Numbered from the stretch's first letter, positions 30,294 through 42,960 are shown. The stretch: 64,000 nt of DNA from Haematococcus lacustris (GCA_030144725.1 JASKMD010000027.1:170796-234795); one strand, 5' to 3'. The notes: generated from the sequence alone by a model not told the origin. Numbers and translations are program-made.

Positions 30294-33200
30294 CGTGCCG
30301 AGCCGGGTGCCCAGCCCGGTGGAGGGACCAAGCTCCTGGGCTGGGAGATGGGCAACTGCGCCAGGCCCCGTGACCTCTGTGCGGCAAGAGGCGGTGGGGG
30401 CCGCTGCCTCGCGTCCATGGGGTCAAGGGAGGGAGAGATGGCGGAAGGTTCCCCACCCACCCACTGCCCGGCTGCGGGTAGAGGGCGGAGGTGGGTGGCT
30501 CGCTCCTCCGGAGTCAGCCTGTAGCTGGGCTTGTTGAGTCGGGCCACCGCAGCTGGCTCCCAGGCCGCTCCTCCCTCCGCCCAGTAAGCCCCTAGGGGCC
30601 CCTGCCCTGTGGGGTCTAGGGAGTAGAGGCGGCCGTTGGGGCCCACCCAGTGGGAGGGCTGGAGCAGGGGGGTGCGCCGCATCACAAACCCCACCCCTGG
30701 CCCAACCCTCAGGCACTCCCACTCCTGCTGAGGAGGCTGTAGGCGGTCCACCATGCCCTGCCAGGGCTCGGGGAGGCAAGCCCTGACCAGGTCGGCAGCC
30801 CATCGGGCCTCCCCCTCCAGCTGGGGGCTACGCAGGGCCTCCCTCACGTGGCGGACGTGGGTCCAACCCTGCTCAGCTGCTGCCTCCCTCGCTGCTGGGT
30901 TCATGCGGACTTGCGCGTTGTACCACAGCGGCTCTGCCAGCACCGAGAAGAAGGACTGGCTAGCGGGGGGCACCGCACGGAACAGCTTAAGCTCAGCCAG
31001 GGCCGCCACGTGAGCTTGCAGCCGCGGGCTGATGCCTCGCGAGGGGGGGGCGGTGGGGTCGGTGATGACCCACGTGCTGAGGCCGCGGGAGGGGTCTGCC
31101 AGCAGGCTGTGGGTCAGAGGCTGCCAGGGACGAACCCGGGGCGACCAGAGCTGGGCCAGCATCTTCGCCAGCATGGCGGTGCTGGTGACCCCCAGGTCGG
31201 GAAGCCCCACCCCTCCCTCCCCCCGGGGCATCACGCAGATGGCCTTGCTAGGGTAGAGGCGGCTGCTGTTGGGGCTGCGCTCCTGGGGCAGGTCTGAGGC
31301 TGCCACAAAGCGGTTCACAGCCGCGGCCATGGCTTGCGTCAGAGGAGCGGAGGGTTGCACAAAAGCCATTTGGTAGATGGACTTGGAGGCCAGGCACTGC
31401 TGTGCCACCTGCACCCGCCCCAGGAGGTTGAGGCCTTGGGGCCGCCAAGGGAGGGAGGCTGTCATCATGGCCGCCGCAGCCCCACCGAAGGCAGCCTCGC
31501 TGGTGGTAGCGTAGGAGGCCGCCCCAAGAGGGACCCCCAGGTGGCGCACGGGCACCCCCGCTCGGACAGCTGGGATGACCACCTCCGGCTCCTGCTCCCC
31601 ACCCTGCTCCTGCCCGCCCTGCTGCTGCCCTTGCCCGCCACCTTCCCCCAGCCCACCCCCTAGCCCCTGCTCGCCCACCTGCCCCTGCCCGGCCCCTTCC
31701 CCCCCGTCACCCCCCCTTCCTTCCCTCCCCGCCCCCTCTGGGCCCGAGCCCCCCTAGTTACCCAGCCCAGGCTCTGGCTGGGCACACGGTAGGGCTGAGC
31801 TCTTGCTCACGCTCAGCGCAGGGCCCCCAGCGGCGCGGAACAGGCCCAGGGCCTCCACAACCACCTTCCCGTCTCTGACCCGATCGAGCACCACGATGGT
31901 GAGGTCGTCCGCATACTCCTTGGAGGGGAGCGCGGGGGTCAGGGCGGCCCTGTGCATGGCCAGAGGGCTGGAGGGGATGGTGGGGGTGGTGATGCGGCCT
32001 GCCAGCTGGAGCGAGCTGAGGTAGCTGACCAGCGGTTGGAGCACGATGCACCAGTAGAGCGGGGAGGCCCCGCTGCCCTGCAGCAGCCCCGCCAGGTCCA
32101 GCAACAACAGCCAGGCTGGGCTGCCCCGCTGCTGCAGGTACTCCAGCAGGCCTAGGTGGAACTGCACGCTGTCGCTGATGTCCCTGCCCAGGATGAAGGC
32201 GGACTGAGAGGGGGACACCAGCAGGTCCAAGGGCAGCTGCAGCCGGTCCTCCACTGCCCTGGCCACCAGGCGCACGTCGCAGTTGAGGAGCGTGGCCGGC
32301 CACCTGGTCCCTCGGCTTGCCAGCCTTGGGCACGAGGGTGATGATGCCGGTCAGGAACTCAGCCAGGGGGGCAGGGTCAGCGGTGTCTGCCAGGGTCTCT
32401 CGCAACATGGCCCGCAGCGGCCGCCCCAGCTCCACCCACAGCCGGTCATAGACCTCCATGGGCAGTCCATCTAGCCCCGGGGCCTTGCTGTGCGCGCAGC
32501 CCTGCAGAGCCCGGCCCAGCTCCTCCTCTGACAGCATAGGGCTGCCATCGGGGCCCTCGGCAGCCCTGGCCTGGGTGGGGGTGAGGTGGGAGGTGAGGCT
32601 GCCCAGCAGCGTGGCGCGCGCAGCTGTGTCCACCGGCTTGGCTGCGTAGGCACCGGTGGGCTCGGCAGCTGAGTAGTGCTGCTGGAAAGCCCTGCACGCT
32701 GCCTTCACCCCGGCCGGCGTGGTAAGGTCTGCTGGCTGACCTGGCTGGCCGGGGAGCTGGAGAGAGGAGATGAGGGTGGGGGTGTGCGCGGGCTGGTCGC
32801 GATGGTAGAAGTAGAAGGAGGAGCGGTCGCCGTAGTACTGGTCGAGGACTGCGCTGGCCAGCAGGGATTGCTGGGCCCCCTGCTCCCTCGCCCCCACCCC
32901 CGCCAGGGCTGCGGCCTCTCCCAGGTGCTGCGCCGCCTGCACCTCAGCCTCCCCCTCTCGCTCCACCCGCACCAGCTGCCGCACGAGGTGAGCCCTGGCC
33001 ACTGCTGCCGCCTTCTCCCTGCGCTGCTGCAGGTCACGCTGCGTGCGGCGCTGGGCCCGCAGGAAGTGCTGGGCACGCATGGCCAGGCCCTGCTTGATGC
33101 GGGCCCACCTGGCCCTGTGCCCATCCCTAGGCAGCCCCAGCTAACTCGCAGCCTCGTGGTGATGTGCCTCCGCCTGAAGGAAGTCCTTGAGGCAGTCCAG

Positions 33201-33378
33201 CAGGTCAGGGTTGTCGAGGTGGGCGGGGTGCAGCTGCCAGGGAGCGGGGACGGTGAGAGGCAGGTCGGGGGGGCACACTGCCACTGACACGGGCCGGTGG
33301 TCGGTGGGCACTGGCAGCACACCCTGGATGGCGCTGTCCATCTGCTACTGCACCAGCTCCTCCGAGATGTACCATCGG
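29906..33378 (-). pseudogene. broken LINE reverse transcriptase, unit B
   Basis: Fragments 33141-33341, 31758-33080, 31754-32275 and 29906-31678 correspond one to one with unit A. The same 162-bp and 11-bp losses (near 32090 and 32294) and the same UAG are present. Confidence 0.85.
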
Positions 33379-34053
33379 TCAAGGCTCGCTGAAGTGGGTG
33401 AGGTCTCTCTTGGAGGGGTGCAGATGGCGCCACGGGTCCACCAGACCCCGCTCACCCACCAGCTGCCGCAGCTGCTCCCCCCCCTGGCCCCGGCTGCCCA
33501 CCCAGGCCTCCCCATGCTGCGAGCCCTGCGGGATGCCCACTCTGTCCACGGGGGCCAGGATGCAGTTGAAGTCGCCCCCCATGAGGAGGAGGCGGCGGTC
33601 GGCGGCTGGCGGGAGGCAAGCGGGGAGGCACTCTGCGTAGAACGTTGGCCGCTCTGCCTGCTGCGCCGGGGCGTACACGCACACCAGGGACACCGGCCTG
33701 CCTGCGAGCTCCCCGTCTACCCGCAGCACCCGCCCCTGGGCCCCCTCTGCCTGCAGCTGCACCTGGGTGCACCCCTGGAGGATGGTGGAGGGCTTGACCA
33801 ACACCAGACAGCCTTGGGAGCTGCCTGTGCCAGGGGTGTAAAACCACTGCCCCCGCCAGGCGGGCTTGGCCCCCGAGTGGGCTTCTGCCCACTGCCACAC
33901 GCTCTCCGCCCTATGGCACTCTTGGAGGAACACCACTTGCGCCGGGCTGTCAGCGGCCCAGTCAAGCAGGGCCTGCAGTTTGTGCGGCTGGGCAAGGCCC
34001 TGCACATTGAGGGTGACTGCCAAGAATCTGGCGGCCACACCTGGGCGCTGCAT
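33379..34053 (-). pseudogene. LINE APE-type endonuclease, unit B, truncated by a frameshift
   Basis: 224 residues, the same as unit A except Pro to Leu near the N-terminus. It stops at the same shifted HFSEP end caused by the 20-bp loss. Confidence 0.88.
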
Positions 34054-34055
34054 GG

Positions 34056-34745
34056 CTAGTCCTGGCTTGCCCCCGCGCGGGCTACGCGTGTGTAGAGGAG
34101 GGTGGGTGGGCTGGGAAGGGGAGGCGGACCGGGCAAACGGGGTGGGTCGGGGATAGGGGCTGGAGTGGCCTCAATGCAGGCCAACTTGGCCCCCGGGCGG
34201 CGCAGGCGGACCCGAGGCTCACGGGAATAGATGGCCAGCGGGGGCCGCAGGGGCAGAGGACCGAGCTGCTCGACCTCCTCCCCAGGCTGAGCTGCCTGCT
34301 CGGGCTGCTGCCGCTTAGGCACCCTCAACCTCCCCTCCCGGGGCCCTGCTGACTCAACTACAGGGCTGTCACAGGAGGCCCCCAACGAGCTGGCCAGGCT
34401 AGCAGAGGGGCTGAGCAACCCGTAGCGGCGCACGTGTGGGGACCCATGGCCAAGCTGCGCAGCACGCTGCCTGCCAGCTTGCTGGTGCCCTGCACGCCGT
34501 GCCTCCCACTCCTCAGAGCTGGAACCGGAAGAGGGAATGCCATACCGGCGCCGGCTAGGCCCCCCTCTGGCTGGCTGGGTAGCTGGCTGCGTGTTGCCTC
34601 GCCTCGACCTACACTGAGCCACCCGCTGCCGCTCCTCCCGCCTAACCCTCCTGTCATCCGGGGAGGGGCGCGGAGGTGCCCTCGCGGCGGTGTCAAGCCA
34701 GCGGGGAGGCTGACTACCCTGCAGCTCACCGGGCCCAACCCGCAC
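34056..34745 (-). CDS. LINE 3'/ORF1-like frame, unit C to B junction
   Basis: The same 229-residue frame, with the listed start a GTG codon. The frame is open a further ~40 codons upstream (HGREAAAPTASCRTEV...), beginning after a TGA, so its true start is not defined. It ends two bases before the unit B endonuclease ATG. Confidence 0.35.
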   Translation of the reverse strand: MRVGPGELQGSQPPRWLDTAARAPPRPSPDDRRVRREERQRVAQCRSRRGNTQPATQPARGGPSRRRYGIPSSGSSSEEWEARRAGHQQAGRQRAAQLGHGSPHVRRYGLLSPSASLASSLGASCDSPVVESAGPREGRLRVPKRQQPEQAAQPGEEVEQLGPLPLRPPLAIYSREPRVRLRRPGAKLACIEATPAPIPDPPRLPGPPPLPSPPTLLYTRVARAGASQD

Positions 34746-37700
34746 CGTGCCGAGCCGGGTGCCCAGCCCGGTGGAGGGACCAAGCTCCTGGGCTGGGAGA
34801 TGGGCAACTGCGCCAGGCCCCGTGACCTCTGTGCGGCAAGAGGCGGTGGGGGCCGCTGCCTCGCGTCCATGGGGTCAAGGGAGGGAGAGATGGCGGAAGG
34901 TTCCCCACCCACCCACTGCCCGGCTGCGGGTAGAGGGCGGAGGTGGGTGGCTCGCTCCTCCGGAGTCAGCCTGTAGCTGGGCTTGTTGAGTCGGGCCACC
35001 GCAGCTGGCTCCCAGGCCGCTCCTCCCTCCGCCCAGTAAGCCCCTAGGGGCCCCTGCCCTGTGGGGTCTAGGGAGTAGAGGCGGCCGTTGGGGCCCACCC
35101 AGTGGGAGGGCTGGAGCAGGGGGGTGCGCCGCATCACAAACCCCACCCCTGGCCCAACCCTCAGGCACTCCCACTCCGGCTGAGGAGGCTGTAGGCGGTC
35201 CACCATGCCCTGCCAGGGCTCGGGGAGGCAAGCCCTGACCAGGTCGGCAGCCCATCGGGCCTCCCCCTCCAGCTGGGGGCTACGCAGGGCCTCCCTCACG
35301 TGGCGGACGTGGGTCCAACCCTGCTCAGCTGCTGCCTCCCTCGCTGCTGGGTTCATGCGGACTTGCGCGTTGTACCACAGCGGCTCTGCCAGCACCGAGA
35401 AGAAGGACTGGCTAGCGGGGGGCACCGCACGGAACAGCTTAAGCTCAGCCAGGGCCGCCACGTGAGCTTGCAGCCGCGGGCTGATGCCTCGCGAGGGGGG
35501 GGCGGTGGGGTCGGTGATGACCCACGTGCTGAGGCCGCGGGAGGGGTCTGCCAGCAGGCTGTGGGTCAGAGGCTGCCAGGGACGAACCCGGGGCGACCAG
35601 AGCTGGGCCAGCATCTTCGCCAGCATGGCGGTGCTGGTGACCCCCAGGTCGGGAAGCCCCACCCCTCCCTCCCCCCGGGGCATCACGCAGATGGCCTTGC
35701 TAGGGTAGAGGCGGCTGCTGTTGGGGCTGCGCTCCTGGGGCAGGTCTGAGGCTGCCACAAAGCGGTTCACAGCCGCGGCCATGGCTTGCGTCAGAGGAGC
35801 GGAGGGTTGCACAAAAGCCATTTGGTAGATGGACTTGGAGGCCAGGCACTGCTGTGCCACCTGCACCCGCCCCAGGAGGTTGAGGCCTTGGGGCCGCCAA
35901 GGGAGGGAGGCTGTCATCATGGCCGCCGCCGCCCCACCGAAGGCAGCCTCGCTGGTGGTAGCGTAGGAGGCCGCCCCAAGAGGGACCCCCAGGTGGCGCA
36001 CGGGCACCCCCGCTCGGACAGCTGGGATGACCACCTCCGGCTCCTGCTCCCCACCCTGCTCCTGCCCGCCCTGCTGCTGCCCTTGCCCGCCACCTTCCCC
36101 CAGCCCACCCCCTAGCCCCTGCTCGCCCACCTGCCCCTGCCCGGCCCCTTCCCCCCCGTCACCCCCCCTTCCTTCCCTCCCCGCCCCCTCTGGGCCCGAG
36201 CCCCCCTGGTTACCCAGCCCAGGCTCTGGCTGGGCACACGGTAGGGCTGAGCTCTTGCTCACGCTCAGCGCAGGGCCCCCAGCGGCGCGGAACAGGCCCA
36301 GGGCCTCCACAACCACCTTCCCGTCTCTGACCCGATCGAGCACCACGATGGTGAGGTCGTCCGCATACTCCTTGGAGGGGAGCGCGGGGGTCAGGGCGGC
36401 CCTGTGCATGGCCAGAGGGCTGGAGGGGATGGTGGGGGTGGTGATGCGGCCTGCCAGCTGGAGCGAGCTGAGGTAGCTGACCAGCGGTTGGAGCACGATG
36501 CACCAGTAGAGCGGGGAGGCCCCGCTGCCCTGCAGCAGCCCCGACGCAAGGGGGAAGCTGTCGGTGAGGTGGCCGTTGACCAACACCTGGCTCGTGGCCC
36601 CCCGGTGCAGCAGCTGAGCCCAGCGCACATGCCCCTCCCGGCAGAACCCCATGGCCTCCATCGTGTCCTGGAGCAAGCCCCAGGACACGTTGTCATAGGC
36701 CCCCGCCAGGTCCAGCAACAACAGCCAGGCTGGGCTGCCCCGCTGCTGCAGGTACTCCAGCAGGCCTAGGTGGAACTGCACGCTGTCGCTGATGTCCCTG
36801 CCCAGGATGAAGGCGGACTGAGAGGGGGACACCAGCAGGTCCAAGGGCAGCTGCAGCCGGTCCTCCACTGCCCTGGCCACCAGGCGCACGTCGCAGTTGA
36901 GGAGCGTGATGGGGCGGTAGCCGGCCACCTGGTCCCTCGGCTTGCCAGCCTTGGGCACGAGGGTGATGATGCCGGTCAGGAACTCAGCCAGGGGGGCAGG
37001 GTCAGCGGTGTCTGCCAGGGTCTCTCGCAACATGGCCCGCAGCGGCCGCCCCAGCTCCACCCACAGCCGGTCATAGACCTCCATGGGCAGTCCATCTAGC
37101 CCCGGGGCCTTGCTGTGCGCGCAGCCCTGCAGAGCCCGGCCCAGCTCCTCCTCTGACAGCATAGGGCTGCCATCGGGGCCCTCGGCAGCCCTGGCCTGGG
37201 TGGGGGTGAGGTGGGAGGTGAGGCTGCCCAGCAGCGTGGCGCGCGCAGCTGTGTCCACCGGCTTGGCTGCGTAGGCACCGGTGGGCTCGGCAGCTGAGTA
37301 GTGCTGCTGGAAAGCCCTGCACGCTGCCTTCACCCCGGCCGGCGTGGTAAGGTCTGCTGGCTGACCTGGCTGGCCGGGGAGCTGGAGAGAGGAGATGAGG
37401 GTGGGGGTGTGCGCGGGCTGGTCGCGATGGTAGAAGTAGAAGGAGGAGCGGTCGCCGTAGTACTGGTCGAGGACTGCGCTGGCCAGCAGGGATTGCTGGG
37501 CCCCCTGCTCCCTCGCCCCCACCCCCGCCAGGGCTGCGGCCTCTCCCAGGTGCTGCGCCGCCTGCACCTCAGCCTCCCCCTCTCGCTCCACCCGCACCAG
37601 CTGCCGCACGAGGTGAGCCCTGGCCACTGCTGCCGCCTTCTCCCTGCGCTGCTGCAGGTCACGCTGCGTGCGGCGCTGGGCCCGCAGGAAGTGCTGGGCA

Positions 37701-38500
37701 CGCATGGCCAGGCCCTGCTTGATGCGGGCCCACCTGGCCCTGTGCCCATCCCTAGGCAGCCCCAGCTAACTCGCAGCCTCGTGGTGATGTGCCTCCGCCT
37801 GAAGGAAGTCCTTGAGGCAGTCCAGCAGGTCAGGGTTGTCGAGGTGGGCGGGGTGCAGCTGCCAGGGAGCGGGGACGGTGAGAGGCAGGTCGGGGGGGCA
37901 CACTGCCACTGACACGGGCCGGTGGTCGGTGGGCACTGGCAGCACACCCTGGATGGCGCTGTCCATCTGCTACTGCACCAGCTCCTCCGAGATGTACCAT
38001 CGGTCAAGGCGCGCACCCGTCTGCCAACGCTCGCTGAAGTGGGTGAGGTCTCTCTTGGAGGGGTGCAGATGGCGCCACGGGTCCACCAGACCCCGCTCAC
38101 CCACCAGCTGCCGCAGCTGCTCCCCCCCCTGGCCCCGGCTGCCCACCCAGGCCTCCCCATGCTGCGAGCCCTGCGGGATGCCCACTCTGTCCACGGGGGC
38201 CAGGATGCAGTTGAAGTCGCCCCCCATGAGGAGGAGGCGGCGGTCGGCGGCTGGCGGGAGGCAAGCGGGGAGGCACTCTGCGTAGAACGTTGGCCGCTCT
38301 GCCTGCTGCGCCGGGGCGTACACGCACACCAGGGACACCGGCCTGCCTGCGAGCTCCCCGTCTACCCGCAGCACCCGCCCCTGGGCCCCCTCTGCCTGCA
38401 GCTGCACCTGGGTGCACCCCTGGAGGATGGTGGAGGGCTTGACCAACACCAGACAGCCTTGGGAGCTGCCTGTGCCAGGGGTGTAAAACCACTGCCCCCG
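34358..38500 (-). CDS. LINE endonuclease-reverse transcriptase, unit C, interrupted by two UAG codons
   Basis: A single frame holds the endonuclease (from the gap edge; VCVYAPAQQAE, LMGGDFNCILAP, LDRWYISEELVQ), a UAG at 37970-37972 (CAG TAG CAG), the endonuclease His motif PTDHRPVSVAV, a UAG at 37766-37768 (AGT TAG CTG), and then 1115 residues of reverse transcriptase. RT motifs in order: LVPKAGKPRDQVAGYRPITL, QSAFILGRDISDSVQF, motif A LLLLDLAGAYDNVSW, motif B LLQGSGASPLYW and the catalytic EYADDLTIVVL. The C-terminal tail after about 34900 is Pro/Arg-rich and may be past the true end. The order and motifs fit an L1-like APE LINE. Without the two UAGs it would be an open EN-RT protein, so it is either suppressed or inactive. 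Confidence 0.85.
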
Positions 38501-39000
38501 NNNNNNNNNNNNNNNNNNNNNNNNNNNNNNNNNNNNNNNNNNNNNNNNNNNNNNNNNNNNNNNNNNNNNNNNNNNNNNNNNNNNNNNNNNNNNNNNNNNN
38601 NNNNNNNNNNNNNNNNNNNNNNNNNNNNNNNNNNNNNNNNNNNNNNNNNNNNNNNNNNNNNNNNNNNNNNNNNNNNNNNNNNNNNNNNNNNNNNNNNNNN
38701 NNNNNNNNNNNNNNNNNNNNNNNNNNNNNNNNNNNNNNNNNNNNNNNNNNNNNNNNNNNNNNNNNNNNNNNNNNNNNNNNNNNNNNNNNNNNNNNNNNNN
38801 NNNNNNNNNNNNNNNNNNNNNNNNNNNNNNNNNNNNNNNNNNNNNNNNNNNNNNNNNNNNNNNNNNNNNNNNNNNNNNNNNNNNNNNNNNNNNNNNNNNN
38901 NNNNNNNNNNNNNNNNNNNNNNNNNNNNNNNNNNNNNNNNNNNNNNNNNNNNNNNNNNNNNNNNNNNNNNNNNNNNNNNNNNNNNNNNNNNNNNNNNNNN
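38501..39000. other. assembly gap, exactly 500 N
   Basis: A second placeholder gap, between the LINE array and gene block 2. The true distance is unknown. Confidence 1.
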
Positions 39001-39695
39001 CCAGCAGCGGGGCCAGGGGACAGCAGCAGGGGGGTGCTGGAACGGGGCAGGGGCAGGGGCAGGGGCAGGGGCAGGGGCAGGGGCAGGGGCAGGGGCAGGG
39101 GCAGGGGCAGGGGCAGGGGCAGGGGAGTGTGGTTGGCAGGGAAGGGGAGAGACGAGGTGAGGAGAACATTGACAGGCAAGTTGAGGAGGCAGGGGTGCAG
39201 TGTGCAGCCACCCATGCTTTACCTAGGGCTGCTGCAGGGCCCCTTAGCCCAGATCACAGCCAGCAGCAGCAAGGTGCGGCTCAGGCACCAAGGCCCTTGG
39301 CCCCTGGCTGGTTTGACCTTGACAGCAGCTTGGGGGATGCCGAAGAGGGTGGCGGCGCCCTGGCCCTGTCCGACGCCTGGCCGAGCTGGCTGACAGCGGG
39401 TCGCGCGGTGGAGCTCTCACCCGGCCGTCCGGCAGCCGGCCGGCCGGAGCCTGGACGCACCGGGAAGGACGCGACGGTCACTGCTCGTGTGTTTGTAACC
39501 GCACCCAGCCCTGTGCCGGTACAGGCGCCGGTGGCCCTCCGCTCGGGTGAACGTGCGGATCAGGTCAACACCCGCCAAAAGCCGTCCAAGTCCGCCGCGG
39601 TCCGCCCACACCCCGATCCTGCGCCGCGCAAGAATACCGGCGGGTGGGATTTGCTCAATGAGGTGGCCGTACCTGCTGTGTCGGAACATCCGACG
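39001..39695 (+). CDS. possible N-terminal exon of the CCCH gene, copy 2 (5' end in gap)
   Basis: Corresponds to 453-1714 with a much shorter GGGGCA tract (39044-39125). The open frame VGREGERRGEENIDRQVEEA runs to SEHPT at the donor 39696. Substitutions against copy 1 include Thr to Asn (gacc/aaca), Leu to Val in DRQLEEA, a Pro to Leu at ALAPSDAW, and Gln to Glu at RSGQRAD. These are the densest differences between the two blocks. Confidence 0.35.
39044..39125 (+). repeat. GGGGCA hexanucleotide tract, about 13 units, copy 2
   Basis: Same position as the ~107-unit tract of block 1. Here it is pure and short, without GGGCCA variants. Confidence 0.97.
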
Positions 39696-39789
39696 GTAAG
39701 CGTGGTGCCAATGCGCATGGCATCAGTTGCTGCTGAAAATGCTTGAGCGCTTGTGGTTCGCACTTCTGTTTGGGCGCCTGGCCGCTCAG

Positions 39790-40925
39790 CTGCAAACGCG
39801 CGATGTCGCAACGCAGGTCACAGACATCATCGCCAAGCAAGCCGCCCAGCTTCGCGCCAGCCAAATGAATGCCCAGCTTGCCGAAGACACGAGGCTAATG
39901 CGCCCGGCCCGCACTCCTGCCGTCGCACCCGGGTCAGCTGCATCAGTAATCTCACAGCCGCGGTCGCCGACCCTTCCAACATCGCGCCTGCCGCAACCCA
40001 CCTCGTCACAACCGGCAAGGCCGACGCAACCGCATCAGCTGACCGCTGCTCGACCGCCGCCGCCCAGATTCGGCGGTCCGACCGCGGCACCGCACGCCAG
40101 CGGGATCCGCTCGGAACATGCCGGCACGTCACCCAGCCTCATCCCATTCGCATCGGATTCCGACCACAGGCTTCACCAGGATCGTGGTAGTGCCTCCCTC
40201 ATCGCAGCACCAGCCAAGCAGCAGATGGCTCACTCACACCCAGCTGGCCTTTCTACTCAGCGCCTGGCAACTACACTGGAGTACCACCCCCCAGCAATAG
40301 GTGCAGGGCGTCCAGCCCCGGCCCCAGCCCCAGCCCCAGCCCCAGCCCCAGCCCCAGCCCCAGCCCCAGCCCCAGCCCCAGCCCCAGCCCCAGCCCCAGC
40401 CCCAGCCCCAGCCCCAGCCCCAGCAGCAGCCCCAGCAGCAGCCCCAGCAGCAGCAGCGGCGGTCATCCAGGTCGATACAAGTGAGGAGCTGAGGCTCCAA
40501 GAGTGCCGTGGACCAGGGCGAGGGTCAGGGGCAGGGGCAGGGGCAGGGTCAGGCAGGGGGCCGGCGGCTGCCCGGGTTCCAGGGGAGGGCAGGCCTGGGT
40601 CAGGGGGGCCAGGGGCAGGAGCTGCTGCTGACCCAGGACTTGACCTAGCATCCAGCCTGCAGCAGGAGCTGGAGCAATGGGGGTGGCCGACAGCTGACTC
40701 TGACTCTGACTCTGACCCTGACCCTGGGCCTGACCCTGGACAAGCTACAGGGCCGACTCCTGCAGTGGCCGCTGCCCTCCCTGCATCGCCTGCCCCTCAC
40801 CCTCATCCCTACCCGCCCCTCCCCAGCCCCTCACCCGCCCCTCCCCAGCCACTCCCCAGCCCTTCACCGGCAGCAGCAGCAGCACCGGCAGCAGCAGCAG
40901 CACCAGCAGCAGCAGCAGCAGCACC

Positions 40926-40959
<34 letters not shown>

Positions 40960-42255
40960 CCATGTCTGGCAGCGGGTCCCCCTGCAGCCCCAGCAGCAGC
41001 ATGCCCCGGGGCGTTGCCACTGGAGGGCAGCGGCGGGGCGGAAGATGAGGAGCTGGAGGCCTTGGCGGCTTTGCTGAGCTCTGGGGGGCCCTGGGGGTTA
41101 GGGCTGGGGGAGGAGGGGCAGGGGGGGGTGCGGCAGGGGGGGGACGGGGAGGGGAGGGAGGGTCAGCACGGCGAGGGAGAGGGAGGGGAGGGAGAGCAGC
41201 TGCAGCTTGGTAAGGGAGGCCTGCAGCCTGGGGCAGGGCTGAGCCAGGGGGGGGAGCAGCAGCAGGGGGGTGCTGGCGTGTGGCTGGGTCAGGGGGGGGG
41301 CAGGGGGGGGGAGTCAGCAGGGCAGAGGTGGGGGGAGAGGCAGCTGGGGGTGGCCTCCCAGGGTCATGGAGTGCAGGAGGGGGAGGGGGAGGCGGAGGCC
41401 TGTCTGCCTGTGCAGCTCGCCCCCCCTGACTTGTTGGTGGGAGAGGTAAGGACAGGGGTCGGGGCAGAGGCAGGGGAAGGGGTGCAAGAGGGTTGTCGGG
41501 GGGCTGGGCCAAACAAGGGGGAGAAGAGGACGACTGGGGAGGACTTGGAGGAGGGCGAGGAGGAGGGGGAGGACGAGGAGGAGGGGTGGGTGGGGGATGA
41601 TGATGCCCAGCAACCGCCCACCCAACAACAGCCACAGCAGCAGCAGCGGCAGGCGGCAAGGCAGCAGCCGGCAAAACAGCAGTCAGGGAAGGTCAAAGCG
41701 AGCAAGGCAGGGTCACGCAAGCGCGTTCTGACATTGCAAGGTGAGAGGGGCTGGAGGGGCTGGGGGGTGTGGAGGGGTGCGTGAGACTCCCCCCTGCCCC
41801 CCCACATCAGGGTCATGTAGGCCAGAGGCGCATGGCTGCTTTGCTGGACGCCATGCTGGGCTCATGGCCACCTCCACCTGCACCTGCACCTGCATGGCAT
41901 TGACTGCTGCCATGAGCTTTGCTTGAGGGGGCTGCTCCTCCCAAACCTGGCAAAGGGCAGGCTGGGCCAGCCTGCTGTGGCCTTGCCGGCCTCCCAGCCC
42001 ACTTCTCCAACCCCACCCACCCAACCACCCACTCACCCAACCACCCAGTCAGTCCACCCCTTACCCAGACCCAGCCCAGCCTGAGCTGTTAACGATGGTG
42101 GGTTTACACCATTGTAGCCATCAGCCTGCTATGGCTGCTGGGCCTTGCCCACCCAGCCCACGCCAAACCCTTCCAGGTGACCTGCTCCGCCTCCTCATCC
42201 TCCTCTACTGTCTTAACATGCTGCCTGTGAGGAAGGTGATGCCAAGTGCACTGCC

Positions 42256-42297
<42 letters not shown>

Positions 42298-42611
42298 GCT
42301 GCTGCTGCTGCCGCTGCTGCTGCTGCCGCTGCTGCTGCTGCCGCTGCTGCTGCTGCCGCTGCTGCTGCTGCTGCTGCTGCTGCTGCCGCTGCTGCTGCTG
42401 CCGCTGCTGCTGCTGCCGCTGCTGCTGCTGCTGCTGCTGCTGCTGCCGCTGCTGCTGCTGCCGCTGTGGCTGCTGCTGCTGCCGCTGCTGCTGCTGCTGC
42501 TGCTGCTGCTGCCGCTGCTGCCGCTGCTGCTGCTGCTGCTGCTGCTGCTGCCGCTGCTGCTGCTGCCGCTGCTGCTGCTGCCGCTGCTGCTGCTGCCGCT
42601 GCTGCTGCTGC

Positions 42612-42651
<40 letters not shown>

Positions 42652-42695
42652 GCTGCTGCTGCTGCCGCTGCTGCTGCTGCCGCTGCTGCTGCTGC

Positions 42696-42729
<34 letters not shown>

Positions 42730-42818
42730 GCTGCTGCTGCTGCCGCTGCTGCTGCTGCCGCTGCTGCTGCTGCCGCTGCTGCTGCTGCTGCTGCTGCTGC
42801 TGCCGCTGCTGCTGCTGC

Positions 42819-42867
<49 letters not shown>

Positions 42868-42926
42868 GCTGCTGCTGCTGCCGCTGCTGCTGCTGCCGCT
42901 GCTGCTGCTGCCGCTGCTGCTGCTGC

Positions 42927-42960
<34 letters not shown>

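Larger units (their letters stand above)
29602..34053 (-). mobile_element. LINE unit B, 4452 bp, degenerate
   Basis: The second period of the array, nearly identical to unit A. A visible difference is one base near 33993 (QGLAQPHK instead of QGPAQPHK in the endonuclease). It shares all three deletions and the UAG at 31754-31756 with unit A, so A and B descend from one damaged copy by duplication and not by separate insertions. Confidence 0.9.
34054..38500 (-). mobile_element. LINE unit C, fuller copy, 5' end in the gap
   Basis: Contains the segments missing from A and B (38011-38030, 36907-36917, 36544-36705). Its period would be 4645 bp, which puts its endonuclease start near 38698, inside the second gap. 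It is the closest to an intact parent in this array. No poly-A or target duplication is seen at the junctions between units. Confidence 0.9.

Noticed and set aside
20303..37972. UAG reassigned to an amino acid in this organism
   Set aside because: eIF5A ends in UAG at its conserved C-terminus, so UAG works as a stop in a host gene; only suppression within retroelements remains possible.
37922..39211. Open frames running through the N gaps
   Set aside because: Unknown bases cannot be translated; the frames join a LINE endonuclease to a GGGGCA repeat only because N gives no stops.
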